Shown here piece by piece: positions 16,793 through 25,982 of a stretch of 39,887 nucleotides of DNA. The notes beneath the pieces are model-generated. The model searched no databases. It saw only the letters and a program-made list of their open reading frames with translations, and had not been told where the DNA came from. The stretch spans positions 72,501 through 112,387 of the forward strand of contig CACKFS010000002.1 of NCBI GenBank assembly GCA_902599575.1. The letters are read 5' to 3'. A program made the position numbers and the translations under genes. The stretch comes from an uncultured Pelagibacteraceae bacterium (lineage in GTDB: Bacteria; Pseudomonadota; Alphaproteobacteria; Pelagibacterales; Pelagibacteraceae). How positions within the stretch are numbered: position 1 is the first letter of the stretch; every line of letters starts with the position of its first letter.

Positions 16793-17735
16793 AACACATT
16801 TCTTTAACTATATCATTGAATTTATAATACGGCTCCCAATTTAATTTTTTTTTAGTTTTTTTTATATTAATTGTTATTTTCTTGTTATTTTTTTTTATTT
16901 CTGATTTTAATAATATCCTTTTATTTTTTATATCTTTTAAATAAATCTGTTTATTTTTAATTAACCACTTATATTTTATATCTAAATATTTACATGAGAG
17001 CTCAATAAAATATTTTAATTTATAATTTTTACCAGTTGCTATTATCTCATGTGATGGCATTCTTTGTTTTATAATTTTATATGCAGCTTTCATATAATCG
17101 TGAGCGTGTCCCCAATCGACCAAATCTTCTATATTATTTAATGCAAGTAATCGGTACTTATTTGGAAACTTAAGTTTATTGATAATTTTACGAGTTATAA
17201 ATCTTTGATCCCTGAGTTTTGACTCGTGATTAAAAAAAAATGCAGAACAACAAAACATTTTAAAGTTGGTGTTAAAATATTTTAGATAATTATATGCAGA
17301 ATATTTTGCGATAGAATATGGGTGAATTAAAGGATGCGGCTTAGAATTATGAGATATTTTTTTACTTGAAAAAAGCATTCCACTTAAAGCCAAAAAATAT
17401 TTAATTTTAATATCATAGTTTTTTATAGAATTTAAAATAATTAAATTATAAAAATTATTAAAAATTTCGCATTTAATAACATCATCTTCTGCCTCCTTTT
17501 TACTAGAGACAGAAAGTAAATTAAAAATATAATTAGGTTTTATTTTTTTTAAAATTTTAGTAATGATTTTGTCGTTAAATTTTTTTATACACAAAATTTT
17601 GAAATTGTTTTTTTTTGCTTTATTTAAAGAAATACCATACACACTAATCTTATTTTCTACCAAAATTCTATTTAGGTAATAAGCGTCTTGTCCATTTGGC
17701 CCAAAAATTAATGCAATTTTTTTTTTTTTCTTCAT
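16785..17735 (-). CDS. GDP-mannose 4,6-dehydratase-like SDR with altered active site
   Basis: The 316-residue protein has GMD-family landmarks: FGPNGQDAYYL at the cofactor loop, FFNHES near 167, RFITRKIINKL, and DWGHAHDYMKA near 208. Tyr140 and Lys144 are kept (YSIAK). The segment that reads STSELYG in GMDs is here LSGMLFS (117-123), so the catalytic Thr is Ser118 and the catalytic Glu is Met120. It is also shorter than usual (about 340-370). It may therefore be a reductase or epimerase on a GDP sugar rather than a dehydratase, or it may be losing function. It is alone on the minus strand between two plus-strand runs. Confidence 0.75.
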   Translation of the reverse strand: MKKKKKIALIFGPNGQDAYYLNRILVENKISVYGISLNKAKKNNFKILCIKKFNDKIITKILKKIKPNYIFNLLSVSSKKEAEDDVIKCEIFNNFYNLIILNSIKNYDIKIKYFLALSGMLFSSKKISHNSKPHPLIHPYSIAKYSAYNYLKYFNTNFKMFCCSAFFFNHESKLRDQRFITRKIINKLKFPNKYRLLALNNIEDLVDWGHAHDYMKAAYKIIKQRMPSHEIIATGKNYKLKYFIELSCKYLDIKYKWLIKNKQIYLKDIKNKRILLKSEIKKNNKKITINIKKTKKKLNWEPYYKFNDIVKEMCFN

Positions 17736-17764
17736 TTAATAAGATATATATTAATTAATAATTT

Positions 17765-19267
17765 ATGAAAACTTATCTTAAAATTAATAATCAAATTTTT
17801 GATCATCTTTTGATTATATTATGTATTACTTATTTCCTAAAAATATTTATTTTTCCATTAAATTTTGAGATGGGCGGTAGTGAAATTCACTACATAGCCT
17901 ATTTTAAAGACTATTTAAACGGTTTTCGAAATTTTGAATTTATTGGTTTGCAGAACGAAAGATGGCATTACCAAGAATGGAGGTGGGGTGTTTACATAAT
18001 TCCCTTTATATTAAAAATATTTGTCTCTTTTGAAAATGCAGTTTTTTTAAGCAGCCCAATAATTTTTTTTTTAAGTTTTTGTTTACTTATATTGAGTTTA
18101 AGAAAATATCTTAGCTTTATATCTATAATTTTTTTCTCTATTTTTTGGATAATACATCCTGAAATAACTAAATTCACATATAGTTTTTCAACATTATCAT
18201 CGTCATTCCTTGGAATTTCAATTGTAATTTTTCTTTTGAGTTTCGAAAAAGAAATAATTTCAAAGTTTGGAAAAAGACCATATTTAATTTTTTTAATTCT
18301 TAGTTTTTTCTTTTTATATGGATCGAGAGAAACCAATTTAATATTTTTTCCGTTTTTAATTTTTTATATATGGAAAAATTTTCAAAGAAGGGATTTTTAC
18401 TTTTTCTTGATTCTTGGAACTTCATTATATTTAGCGGAGAGTATTTTGATAGCCTATATCACAAATTGGCAATTTGTAAGTGGTAGATTGTTTTATCATC
18501 TCATAGGAGACAATTCATGGATTGATTTTATGCAGAATGATAAGTTAAGGTTCGGTGATGATGCACAGTCAATAAAAAGTTTTTCAAGAAAATTTCTAGA
18601 TGGCGGTATTTTTTCTAGATGGTATTTCACTGGGCTTACATCTAATTTTTTTTATATCTTCGCCCTAATTTATTCTGTAAAAAATATTTTTGATAAGAAA
18701 AATAATTTAGAAAAAAAAATAAGTTTAATTTATCTTTCATATTTTTTTAGTATTAGTTTAATAATGGTTAAACTTGTACCTTTGGTACCATTTATACATT
18801 TTAACGTTGGTATTCAAATTATAGGTTTGCCATTAGCATTAATTTTGTTCTTGCTTTTTTTAGACGAATTGATGAAACCTATAAAAAATAATATAATTAA
18901 ATTTGTTTTTGTAGGTTTTATAGGTGTTTTATTATCTTTAAAATCCTTAAATCATTTTCACAAAATTGATTATAAAATTTTAAAAAATAATAACTATAAT
19001 CTTATTAATATGAAAAAACATGTAGATAAAGTCTATAAAATAGTTAATGATAGTGATTGTATTTCTGTAAAAGGATCGTATATACATTTAATTTATGTGG
19101 GTGATAATCAATTAGATAAAAAAATAAAAAATAAACTTATTAATTCTATTAAAGATAATGAGATGGAATATATAAATAAATCAAGCTCTGGCAAATTTTA
19201 TAAAGTTAAATTTAGTAAAAAATGCAAAAAAATTTTTAAATTATATAAATTTCAAATAATAAATTAA
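17765..19267 (+). CDS. Multi-pass membrane protein, GT-C (GT39/PMT-like) glycosyltransferase
   Basis: The 500-residue protein has about nine to ten hydrophobic spans and a soluble C-terminal tail of roughly 100 residues. The first loop after TM1 has an acidic GGSEIHYIAYF segment, where GT-C enzymes carry their catalytic acid. GSRETNLIFFPFL near 185 is a segment often seen in this superfamily. GT-C enzymes take sugars from polyprenyl phosphates in the periplasm, matching the GT2 synthase at 14853. Its stop abuts the next ATG, so it leads the arylsulfotransferase module. Family assignment is tentative; an undefined island membrane protein is the alternative. Confidence 0.6.
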   Translation: MKTYLKINNQIFDHLLIILCITYFLKIFIFPLNFEMGGSEIHYIAYFKDYLNGFRNFEFIGLQNERWHYQEWRWGVYIIPFILKIFVSFENAVFLSSPIIFFLSFCLLILSLRKYLSFISIIFFSIFWIIHPEITKFTYSFSTLSSSFLGISIVIFLLSFEKEIISKFGKRPYLIFLILSFFFLYGSRETNLIFFPFLIFYIWKNFQRRDFYFFLILGTSLYLAESILIAYITNWQFVSGRLFYHLIGDNSWIDFMQNDKLRFGDDAQSIKSFSRKFLDGGIFSRWYFTGLTSNFFYIFALIYSVKNIFDKKNNLEKKISLIYLSYFFSISLIMVKLVPLVPFIHFNVGIQIIGLPLALILFLLFLDELMKPIKNNIIKFVFVGFIGVLLSLKSLNHFHKIDYKILKNNNYNLINMKKHVDKVYKIVNDSDCISVKGSYIHLIYVGDNQLDKKIKNKLINSIKDNEMEYINKSSSGKFYKVKFSKKCKKIFKLYKFQIIN

Positions 19268-20608
19268 ATGTTTAGTTTTATTAATAAAGTTATGTCAAAA
19301 AAAGTTAGTATGTGGTTTTTTTTATTGTGCATCTTTATTGGTATTCTAGCTATGGTTATGTTTGGTTCTGCAGTGCGCCATGTTACTAAGGGAGGTTTTT
19401 TATTAGGAAATATTGGGATTTTAATCGATAATATTGCAAAATTTCCTGGTAAGGTAATCATATTATTTAGAAGCCACTCAACTGAAATATCCCCCCAAAT
19501 TTTAGAGGCTAATGAAGATTATTTTTTAAATGATTATAATTTATCCAATGATTATGAGGGATATTTATTAGTTTCTAGCTATGACAATGATGGATCTTAT
19601 GTTTATCTGTTAGACGTAGAAAGTAAAAAAAAAATTTATGAGTGGCGTCCTCCACTTAAAGAAATATATAAATTAGCACCAAAATTTGTAGATGGCATTA
19701 ATACTCCACGATATTATAGGTCACAACATCCATTACTTTTTAAAAATGGTGACTTAGTATTTAGTAGTGGCGATGGTCCTTTATTAAGACTATCAAAATG
19801 TAACGAAGTGAAATGGATTATTTCCGATCAATTTCACCACTCCATACATTTAGATGAGACTACAAACCTTATTTATGCAATTAAAACTTTCAAAAAAAGT
19901 AAAAAAAATATTTATTTTTTAGAAGATGGATTTTCTATAATTGATCCAGAAAGTGGAAATGTATTAAAAGAATTTTCTATCCACGACATTTTAACAAACA
20001 ATAAAGATAATCTAGGTTTATTATATGGCGTAGGAGAATTTGAAAAGGATCGGTATCATATAAATTCCGTAATACCTATTAAATATACCGATAATTTTTT
20101 TGAAAAAGATGATTTAGTAATTAGTATAAGAAACTTGTCTACTATAATTGTGTTTAGACCCAAAGAGGATAAAATTGTTTGGAGTCAAACGGGGCCTTGG
20201 ATAAATCAACATGACGCAAGATACTTAGGAGAAGGAAAATTCTCAATATTTTCTAATAATATCATAAGAGGCTTACCTCAAAGCTATGAGTTTTTGATAG
20301 ATCACAGTGATATATATTTTTTAAATTTAAAAAATAATACAATTGAAAGACCATTTAAAAATATTTTCAAAAAATCAAAACAAAGATCTGGGGGTATATT
20401 CCGCCCTATTGATGATGATAAAGGTATAGTTGAGCTCCACTCAGACGCAAAAATTATGAAAATTTCAAAAAAGTATGGAGTAATGTGGGAACATCAAAAT
20501 TATCTTGGAAATAATAAAAAAGGCAATATAAACTGGAGTAGATATATTATAAAGGACAACATAAATATAAAAATATTCGAAAAAAAATGCGTCGTTAAAA
20601 ATGATTAA
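19268..20608 (+). CDS. Membrane-anchored arylsulfotransferase (ASST)-family protein
   Basis: The 446-residue protein has one N-terminal membrane span (about 14-34), then a large domain expected outside the cytoplasm. It shows ASST-family landmarks in order: a His cluster FHHSIHLDE (189-197), HINSV (264-268), DDLVISIRNLSTI (281-293), and VWSQTGPWINQHDARYLG (304-321). This beta-propeller family moves sulfate between phenolic compounds without PAPS through a catalytic His. Many polysaccharide-locus members have unknown acceptors. It overlaps the next small gene by 8 bp. Together with two other sulfur- or membrane-linked genes it suggests glycan modification in the periplasm, which is inference. 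Confidence 0.78.
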   Translation: MFSFINKVMSKKVSMWFFLLCIFIGILAMVMFGSAVRHVTKGGFLLGNIGILIDNIAKFPGKVIILFRSHSTEISPQILEANEDYFLNDYNLSNDYEGYLLVSSYDNDGSYVYLLDVESKKKIYEWRPPLKEIYKLAPKFVDGINTPRYYRSQHPLLFKNGDLVFSSGDGPLLRLSKCNEVKWIISDQFHHSIHLDETTNLIYAIKTFKKSKKNIYFLEDGFSIIDPESGNVLKEFSIHDILTNNKDNLGLLYGVGEFEKDRYHINSVIPIKYTDNFFEKDDLVISIRNLSTIIVFRPKEDKIVWSQTGPWINQHDARYLGEGKFSIFSNNIIRGLPQSYEFLIDHSDIYFLNLKNNTIERPFKNIFKKSKQRSGGIFRPIDDDKGIVELHSDAKIMKISKKYGVMWEHQNYLGNNKKGNINWSRYIIKDNINIKIFEKKCVVKND

Positions 20609-20804
20609 AATAGTTTTTTTGTTTAGTGTTTTCTTTCAAACTACTGCTCAAGCCTATATCGGACCAGGTATGGGTGTTGGCGCTATTTTAGGTATATTAG
20701 CAGTGCTTGTAGTAATTTTATTAACCTTTATTGCTATAATCTTTTATCCAATTAAAAATTTTATAAAAAAAATTACCTCTAAGAAAAAAAATAACGAAAA
20801 TTGA
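20601..20804 (+). CDS. Small YIGPG-motif membrane protein
   Basis: The 67-residue protein has an N-terminal signal-like helix ending AQA, then YIGPGMGVGAI, a hydrophobic span (about 26-48), and a basic tail ending KKKNNEN. The signal followed by AYIGPGxG and one span is a recurring small-protein pattern beside surface-polysaccharide and phosphatase or sulfotransferase genes. I know no function for it. It overlaps the ASST-family gene by 8 bp, and its TGA overlaps the next gene's TTG (TTGA), so the three are translationally coupled. It may serve as an assembly partner for a neighbour. Confidence 0.75.
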   Translation: MIKIVFLFSVFFQTTAQAYIGPGMGVGAILGILAVLVVILLTFIAIIFYPIKNFIKKITSKKKNNEN

Positions 20805-22183
20805 CAATTTTTAATCTAGATACATTAATTGCAATATCAATTTTAATTTTATCTTTATTTATTTTTTTAAACTTAAATTACAAAAATAATGCAGTCAAAT
20901 TTTTATTCGGATATGTAGATTTTTTTTTAATTTTTTCATCCAAACTAGATGAAAAAAACAAAATTAAAAATCTTAAAAAACAATTAAATATTATAATAAA
21001 GAATTTTATAATATTTATATTAAAATTAACAATCACTCTTACCCCCGTATTATTAACCATATTTTTTGAGTTATTTATAAAAAAAATAAATTTTATTGGA
21101 ATTTTCTTTTCAACAGGTTTTATATTGTTGTCAGCTATCATTTTTATAATTTTTTACAAATTCAAAAAAAAAAAATTTAAAAGGTATGATCAAACAAATG
21201 AATTAATTCATAAACTTACAATTCAGAATTTTCCATTACTGAAATTAACCTTTGACTGTGAAAAAAAATTTTTTTTAAAAAAAAATAGATTTATTAAAAA
21301 ATTATTTATAACTGGATATGCAAGATCTGGAACAACACATCTTTTAAACGAATTATATAAATCAAATCAATTTTCCTCACTTAAATATAGTAATTTACCG
21401 TTAATATTATCACCTAAAATAAACAACATATTTATTAAATTTTTTGCAAATCAGAAAAATAATAATTCTTATTCAAGGGCACATAGTGATGGCTTAAATA
21501 TTTCATATAGTAGTCCAGAGGCGTTTGAGGAAATTTTTTGGAAATTTATTTCTAGCAATTCATATATTAAGAAAGATTTTTTAAAAAAACATGATCTCTC
21601 TAATTTTGACCTCGAGGAATTTAATAAATATATAAGTTTGATAACAGAAAAAGATAAAATATATCTATCTAAAAATAATAATAACATTTTAAGAATAAAA
21701 GATTTATCTAATATCGAAAATTCAATATTTTTAATTATGTTTAGAAGTCCACTAGAACATTCTAATTCGTTGTTAAAACAGCATAACAACTTTGTCAATC
21801 TTCAACAAAGAGAAACATTTATTAAAGATTATATGAGCTCTATTGGACATTATGAATTTGGTCAAAATCATAAACCTTTTTTTTATAATGATAATGAATA
21901 CAAATCCGAGACAATCAACTATTGGATCAAAGAATGGATCAAGTTTTATAACGAAATTTTAAATACAAGTAAAAAAAATAATTTTTATTTTATTAGTTAT
22001 GATAAATGTTGTAGTGAAAAAAATTATATTAATTTAAAATTGAATAAAATCTTAAATTATGATTTCAATATAAATTTTGAGTCAAAAAAAAAAAATAAAT
22101 CCTATAAAACTGAAAATAACTTAAATTATGATATTTTACAAAAAGCAAATGAAATACATCAAATACTATTAAAGAAAAATTAA
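20801..22183 (+). CDS. Sulfotransferase-like protein with N-terminal membrane domain
   Basis: The 460-residue fusion has about three hydrophobic spans in the first 120 residues (roughly 8-24, 68-88, 98-119), then a sulfotransferase-like domain. That domain has the phosphate loop ITGYARSGTTHLL (170-182) and LIMFRSPLEHSNSL as the 3'-phosphate-binding region. The PAPS-type fold would face the cytoplasm, with the spans placing it next to lipid-linked substrate. TTG is chosen as start because it forms a TTGA overlap with the preceding stop and includes the first hydrophobic span. The donor could be PAPS or, speculatively, the 3'-phospho-CDP-amidate of region 1. Confidence 0.75.
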   Translation: MTIFNLDTLIAISILILSLFIFLNLNYKNNAVKFLFGYVDFFLIFSSKLDEKNKIKNLKKQLNIIIKNFIIFILKLTITLTPVLLTIFFELFIKKINFIGIFFSTGFILLSAIIFIIFYKFKKKKFKRYDQTNELIHKLTIQNFPLLKLTFDCEKKFFLKKNRFIKKLFITGYARSGTTHLLNELYKSNQFSSLKYSNLPLILSPKINNIFIKFFANQKNNNSYSRAHSDGLNISYSSPEAFEEIFWKFISSNSYIKKDFLKKHDLSNFDLEEFNKYISLITEKDKIYLSKNNNNILRIKDLSNIENSIFLIMFRSPLEHSNSLLKQHNNFVNLQQRETFIKDYMSSIGHYEFGQNHKPFFYNDNEYKSETINYWIKEWIKFYNEILNTSKKNNFYFISYDKCCSEKNYINLKLNKILNYDFNINFESKKKNKSYKTENNLNYDILQKANEIHQILLKKN

Positions 22184-22188
22184 AGCTG

Positions 22189-23292
22189 TTGAAAAAAATA
22201 ATTTATATATCTGACCTAAATTTACCTAATAATTCTGCTCAAAGTATACAAATTTTAAAAATGTGTGATGCTTTCTCTGGTATTAAAAATAGGGCTGTTA
22301 TTTTATTTGTTAAATTTTATAATAAAAATTATTCTTTAAATAAATTAAAAAAGAATTTAATTTTGAAAAACTATTTTTCAATATTGTCTATTCTTAATAT
22401 CAAAAAAAAAATTTTTCTGACAAACTTTTTATATTCATTATTAGTTTCTTTTGCCATTTTAAAAATTAAGAATCGAGACATAGTTTACACTAGGGTAATT
22501 TTAGTTAGTGTATTTTTATCAATTTTGAAAATCCACCATACATTAGAAGTTCACCAAGAGTTATCAGGATTTACAAAAAAAATATTTATATTTTTCTATA
22601 AATTTAATAAAAAAAATTATTTAAAAATTGTTTTTATTAATAAAAATTTAAAAAAATATTTTAAAATTTTAAAGAATGTTCCAAGTATAGTTCTAGATGA
22701 TGCAACAAATTATTTAGATTTTAAAAAGAAAGTAAAAACTTTAAATAATTCTTGCGCGTACTCAGGAAGTTTAACTAAAGGGAAAGGATTTGATTTTATA
22801 ATAAAATTAGCAGAAAATATTAAACATGTTGATTTTCATATTTATGGAGAAAAAAGAACATACCAAGGTAATTTATCAAAATTAAAAAAAATAAAAAATC
22901 TAAAAATTCATGGAGCTATTGATTACAAAGATATTCCAGTTGCTTTAAAAAAAAATAAGATTTTAATTATGCCATATAATAAAGTAAGCTTTGGTAGATC
23001 TAAAAATGTTAATTTATCAAAATATATGTCACCCTTGAAATTATTTGATTATTTAGCATGTGAAAGAGTAATTATTGCAAGTAAGCTTAATGTTTACAAT
23101 CATATTTTGAAAAACAATCATAATTCAATTTTAATTAATAAATTAAAAATTAATGATTGGAAAAAAAATATTGAATTTGTTTTGAAAAATTACATTAAAT
23201 TTAGAAGCTTAAGACATAATTCATTATTAACATCTAGGGAGTTTACTTGGAAAAGAAGAGCTAAAAAAATTATTCTGTTTAATGAAAAATAA
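22189..23292 (+). CDS. GT4-family glycosyltransferase
   Basis: The 367-residue GT-B glycosyltransferase has an N-terminal acceptor domain starting IIYISDLNLPNNSAQS. The C-terminal donor domain has GSLTKGKGFDFIIKL, IHGAIDYKDIP and the donor-binding YMSPLKLFDYLACE (near 283) with the conserved Glu/Ala-type helix. It is clearly paralogous to the gene at 27517, sharing the NxSxxSxQ start and the SPLKxFDY loop. A TTG start is used 5 bp after the previous stop. The sugar specificity cannot be read from the sequence. Confidence 0.85.
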   Translation: MKKIIYISDLNLPNNSAQSIQILKMCDAFSGIKNRAVILFVKFYNKNYSLNKLKKNLILKNYFSILSILNIKKKIFLTNFLYSLLVSFAILKIKNRDIVYTRVILVSVFLSILKIHHTLEVHQELSGFTKKIFIFFYKFNKKNYLKIVFINKNLKKYFKILKNVPSIVLDDATNYLDFKKKVKTLNNSCAYSGSLTKGKGFDFIIKLAENIKHVDFHIYGEKRTYQGNLSKLKKIKNLKIHGAIDYKDIPVALKKNKILIMPYNKVSFGRSKNVNLSKYMSPLKLFDYLACERVIIASKLNVYNHILKNNHNSILINKLKINDWKKNIEFVLKNYIKFRSLRHNSLLTSREFTWKRRAKKIILFNEK

Positions 23293-24241
23293 TAACATTT
23301 TTATCACTGGTGTAGCAGGTTTTATAGGTTTTCACTTATGTTATTTTCTTTTAAAAAAAAATTATCGCGTGTTTGGTATCGATAATATTAATAATTATTA
23401 TTCAAAAGATTTAAAATTAAAAAGATTATCTATACTAAAAAAAAATAAAAATTTTTATTTTAAAAAAATTTCATTAAATGATTATACAAATTTAAGAAAA
23501 ATAATAAAATATTCTAAATCAAAAATAATTATAAATTTGGCAGCTCAGCCGGGTGTAAGATTTTCATTTATAAAACCAGACCAATATATTAATTATAACA
23601 TAATTGGTTTTTTCAATATTCTAAGATCTATGGAAGAATTGAAAATTAAAAAACTTATTTATGCTTCGTCTAGCTCGATCTATGGTGATGCAGAAAAATT
23701 TCCAACAAAAGAGTATTCCAAACATAAGTCTATAAATTTATACGGATTCACTAAAACGGTTAATGAAAGTATGGCTGAACTCTACAATCGTATGTCAGAT
23801 ATAGATTCTTATGGTCTACGTTTTTTTACAACTTATGGCAGCTTAGGCAGACCGGATATGTTTATTGATAAAATTTTAAACTCGATAATTACTAAGAAAA
23901 AGATATATTTATATAATAAAGGCAAACACACAAGAGACTTTACTCATGTTTCGAATGTCGTTGAAATTATTTTCGAACTATTAAAAAAAATAAATAATTA
24001 TAAAGGCTCAGATAACTTTAATATTTGCTCAAGTCGAAAAGTAAGCATACTTGATTTAATTAAAAAGATAGAGAGATATAAGGGAATTAAAATAAAAACT
24101 ATAAAAACAGGAAAACAAAAAGGAGATATGCTTAACACTTACGGAAGTAATAAAAAAATCTTAAAATTTATAGGAAAAAAAATAAATTTTTTAAATCTTG
24201 AAGAAGGATTAAAAGAAACAATATTTAAAAAATATGAGTGA
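23282..24241 (+). CDS. UDP-glucuronate 4-epimerase-like SDR
   Basis: The 319-residue extended SDR has GVAGFIGFH (10-18), GIDNINNYYSKDLKLKRL, LAAQPGVRFSF, SSSSIYGD, YGFTK as the YxxxK pair, and TTYGSLGRPDMF. The NNYY...LKxxRL and AAQxGVR segments are typical of the CapI/UDP-glucuronate 4-epimerase group, which makes UDP-galacturonate. It is a little shorter than the usual about 335 residues. It overlaps the GT4 gene by 11 bp upstream and the ABC flippase by 8 bp downstream, so it is part of the same transcript. Confidence 0.85.
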   Translation: MKNNNIFITGVAGFIGFHLCYFLLKKNYRVFGIDNINNYYSKDLKLKRLSILKKNKNFYFKKISLNDYTNLRKIIKYSKSKIIINLAAQPGVRFSFIKPDQYINYNIIGFFNILRSMEELKIKKLIYASSSSIYGDAEKFPTKEYSKHKSINLYGFTKTVNESMAELYNRMSDIDSYGLRFFTTYGSLGRPDMFIDKILNSIITKKKIYLYNKGKHTRDFTHVSNVVEIIFELLKKINNYKGSDNFNICSSRKVSILDLIKKIERYKGIKIKTIKTGKQKGDMLNTYGSNKKILKFIGKKINFLNLEEGLKETIFKKYE

Positions 24242-25982
24242 AACTAGTACATTTTCTAAAATCATTAAAATTTCAAAACTAATTCCCCTTAAAAGCAAAA
24301 ATTTACTTATTTTATTAATTATTTCTGGTGCAACATTGGAGTTAGCTGGCCTGAGCACCATAGGTCCCTTTCTTACACTTATGATGGATCCAGATAAGAT
24401 ATTAGAAATAGAATTTTTAAAATTATATTTCGATAAATTTCCACCGTTAATTAAAGAAAATTATTTAATTTCTTTTGGTTTTTTTTTAGTAATTTTATTT
24501 TTAATAATAAATACTTTTTTATCATTTCTATATTTTTATATTGACAGTGTATCGCGTAAATTTTCATCTAATTTATCTACCATATTAATTAGAAAATATT
24601 TACAAAATGAGTTTAGTTTTTTAATTAAAAAGAATATTAACGAATTATCAAAGAATGTTTTAATTGAGACAGTGCAACTAGTTTATGGGATCTTTGTACC
24701 AATTATGACAGCTCTAACTAAATTATTAATTATATTGTTTATTATTTCTTTTTTGATGATTATTAATTTTAAAGTTACAATTTTATTAATAATTTTTTTC
24801 ATGTCTATATTTTTAAGCATCTATTTTTTCGTACAAAATAAACTATCTTCTCTTGGTAATGAAAGAGCAAAATATGATAAACAAAAATTTATTACAATTA
24901 ATGATAGTTTAGAATCAGTAAAAGAAGCAAAACTACTTAATATTGAAAATTTTTTTACTAATAGATTTATGTTAAGTGCAGATGATTATGCAAAGGTAGT
25001 TATAAACATGAATAAATATATTATTTTTCCTAAATATTTTATTGAGTATGTGGTTTTTACAACTTTAATTCTTATAATAATGATAGTTTCAATAAATGGA
25101 AAATTCATTTCATATGTGCCTATATTATCAATTTATGTATTTGCTGGATATAGAATATTGCCAGGTCTACAAGTAATATTAAATGCGATATCTTCAATTA
25201 GAAAATCTGAAAAAAGTTTAAATATTATCTATAATGAGCTCTATAAAAATAATTCGGAACAGAATAAAATTCAACAAGAGGAGGTTACCTTTGACAAAAA
25301 AATTTCTATAAAAAATTTATCATTTACTTTTGAAAACTCGACTACTAGTTTATTTCAAAACTTAAATTTTGAGATAGAAAAGAACTCAAAGGTAGCTATT
25401 ATTGGTGAAACTGGTATAGGTAAATCAACATTTGTCGATTTAATAACAGGACTTTATTTGCCTCTAAGTGGTTCAATCGAGATAGATAAAATTAAACTAA
25501 CATATTTAAATAGAAATAGCTGGCAAAAATTAATCTCCTACGTTCCACAAAAAATTTTTTTGTATGAATCAACAATTAAATCAAATGTAGCTTTAGGACA
25601 AGATGAAAAAAAAATTGATAATGAAAAAGTAAGAAAAAGTCTTAATTTTGCAGAGTTAGATGAATTTGACTTAAATTACAATTTACTTCACAATGCAAAT
25701 AACTTATCTGGTGGAGAGAAACAAAGACTTGGTATAGCTAGAGCAATATATTCTGAGCGACCAATAATAATTATGGATGAGTGTACTAACGCTCTTGATA
25801 AAAATACTGAATTAAAAATAATTAAAAAACTTATTGCTCAAGAAAAAACTATTTTTATGATTACTCATAACACTGATTATCTAAAATTTTTTGATAAAAT
25901 ATTATATATTTCTAAAAACAAAGTAATTTTTGATGATTTCAAAAGTATTTACGAAAATAAAGATTTTATTATCTCTAATTAA
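24234..25982 (+). CDS. PglK/MsbA-like ABC glycolipid flippase
   Basis: The 582-residue half-transporter fuses a six-span membrane domain (about 20-320) to an ATPase domain. GETGIGKST (391-399) is Walker A, LSGGEKQRLG (491-500) is the signature, and IIIMDECTNALD is Walker B with the catalytic Glu. MITHN is the H-loop. The opening ELAGLSTIGPFLTLM resembles PglK-type flippases of lipid-linked oligosaccharides rather than lipid A MsbA. It is the last gene of the plus-strand run and overlaps the convergent methyltransferase by 4 bp. Translocation of the island glycan or a nonulosonate-bearing lipid intermediate is the likely role. Confidence 0.88.
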   Translation: MSETSTFSKIIKISKLIPLKSKNLLILLIISGATLELAGLSTIGPFLTLMMDPDKILEIEFLKLYFDKFPPLIKENYLISFGFFLVILFLIINTFLSFLYFYIDSVSRKFSSNLSTILIRKYLQNEFSFLIKKNINELSKNVLIETVQLVYGIFVPIMTALTKLLIILFIISFLMIINFKVTILLIIFFMSIFLSIYFFVQNKLSSLGNERAKYDKQKFITINDSLESVKEAKLLNIENFFTNRFMLSADDYAKVVINMNKYIIFPKYFIEYVVFTTLILIIMIVSINGKFISYVPILSIYVFAGYRILPGLQVILNAISSIRKSEKSLNIIYNELYKNNSEQNKIQQEEVTFDKKISIKNLSFTFENSTTSLFQNLNFEIEKNSKVAIIGETGIGKSTFVDLITGLYLPLSGSIEIDKIKLTYLNRNSWQKLISYVPQKIFLYESTIKSNVALGQDEKKIDNEKVRKSLNFAELDEFDLNYNLLHNANNLSGGEKQRLGIARAIYSERPIIIMDECTNALDKNTELKIIKKLIAQEKTIFMITHNTDYLKFFDKILYISKNKVIFDDFKSIYENKDFIISN

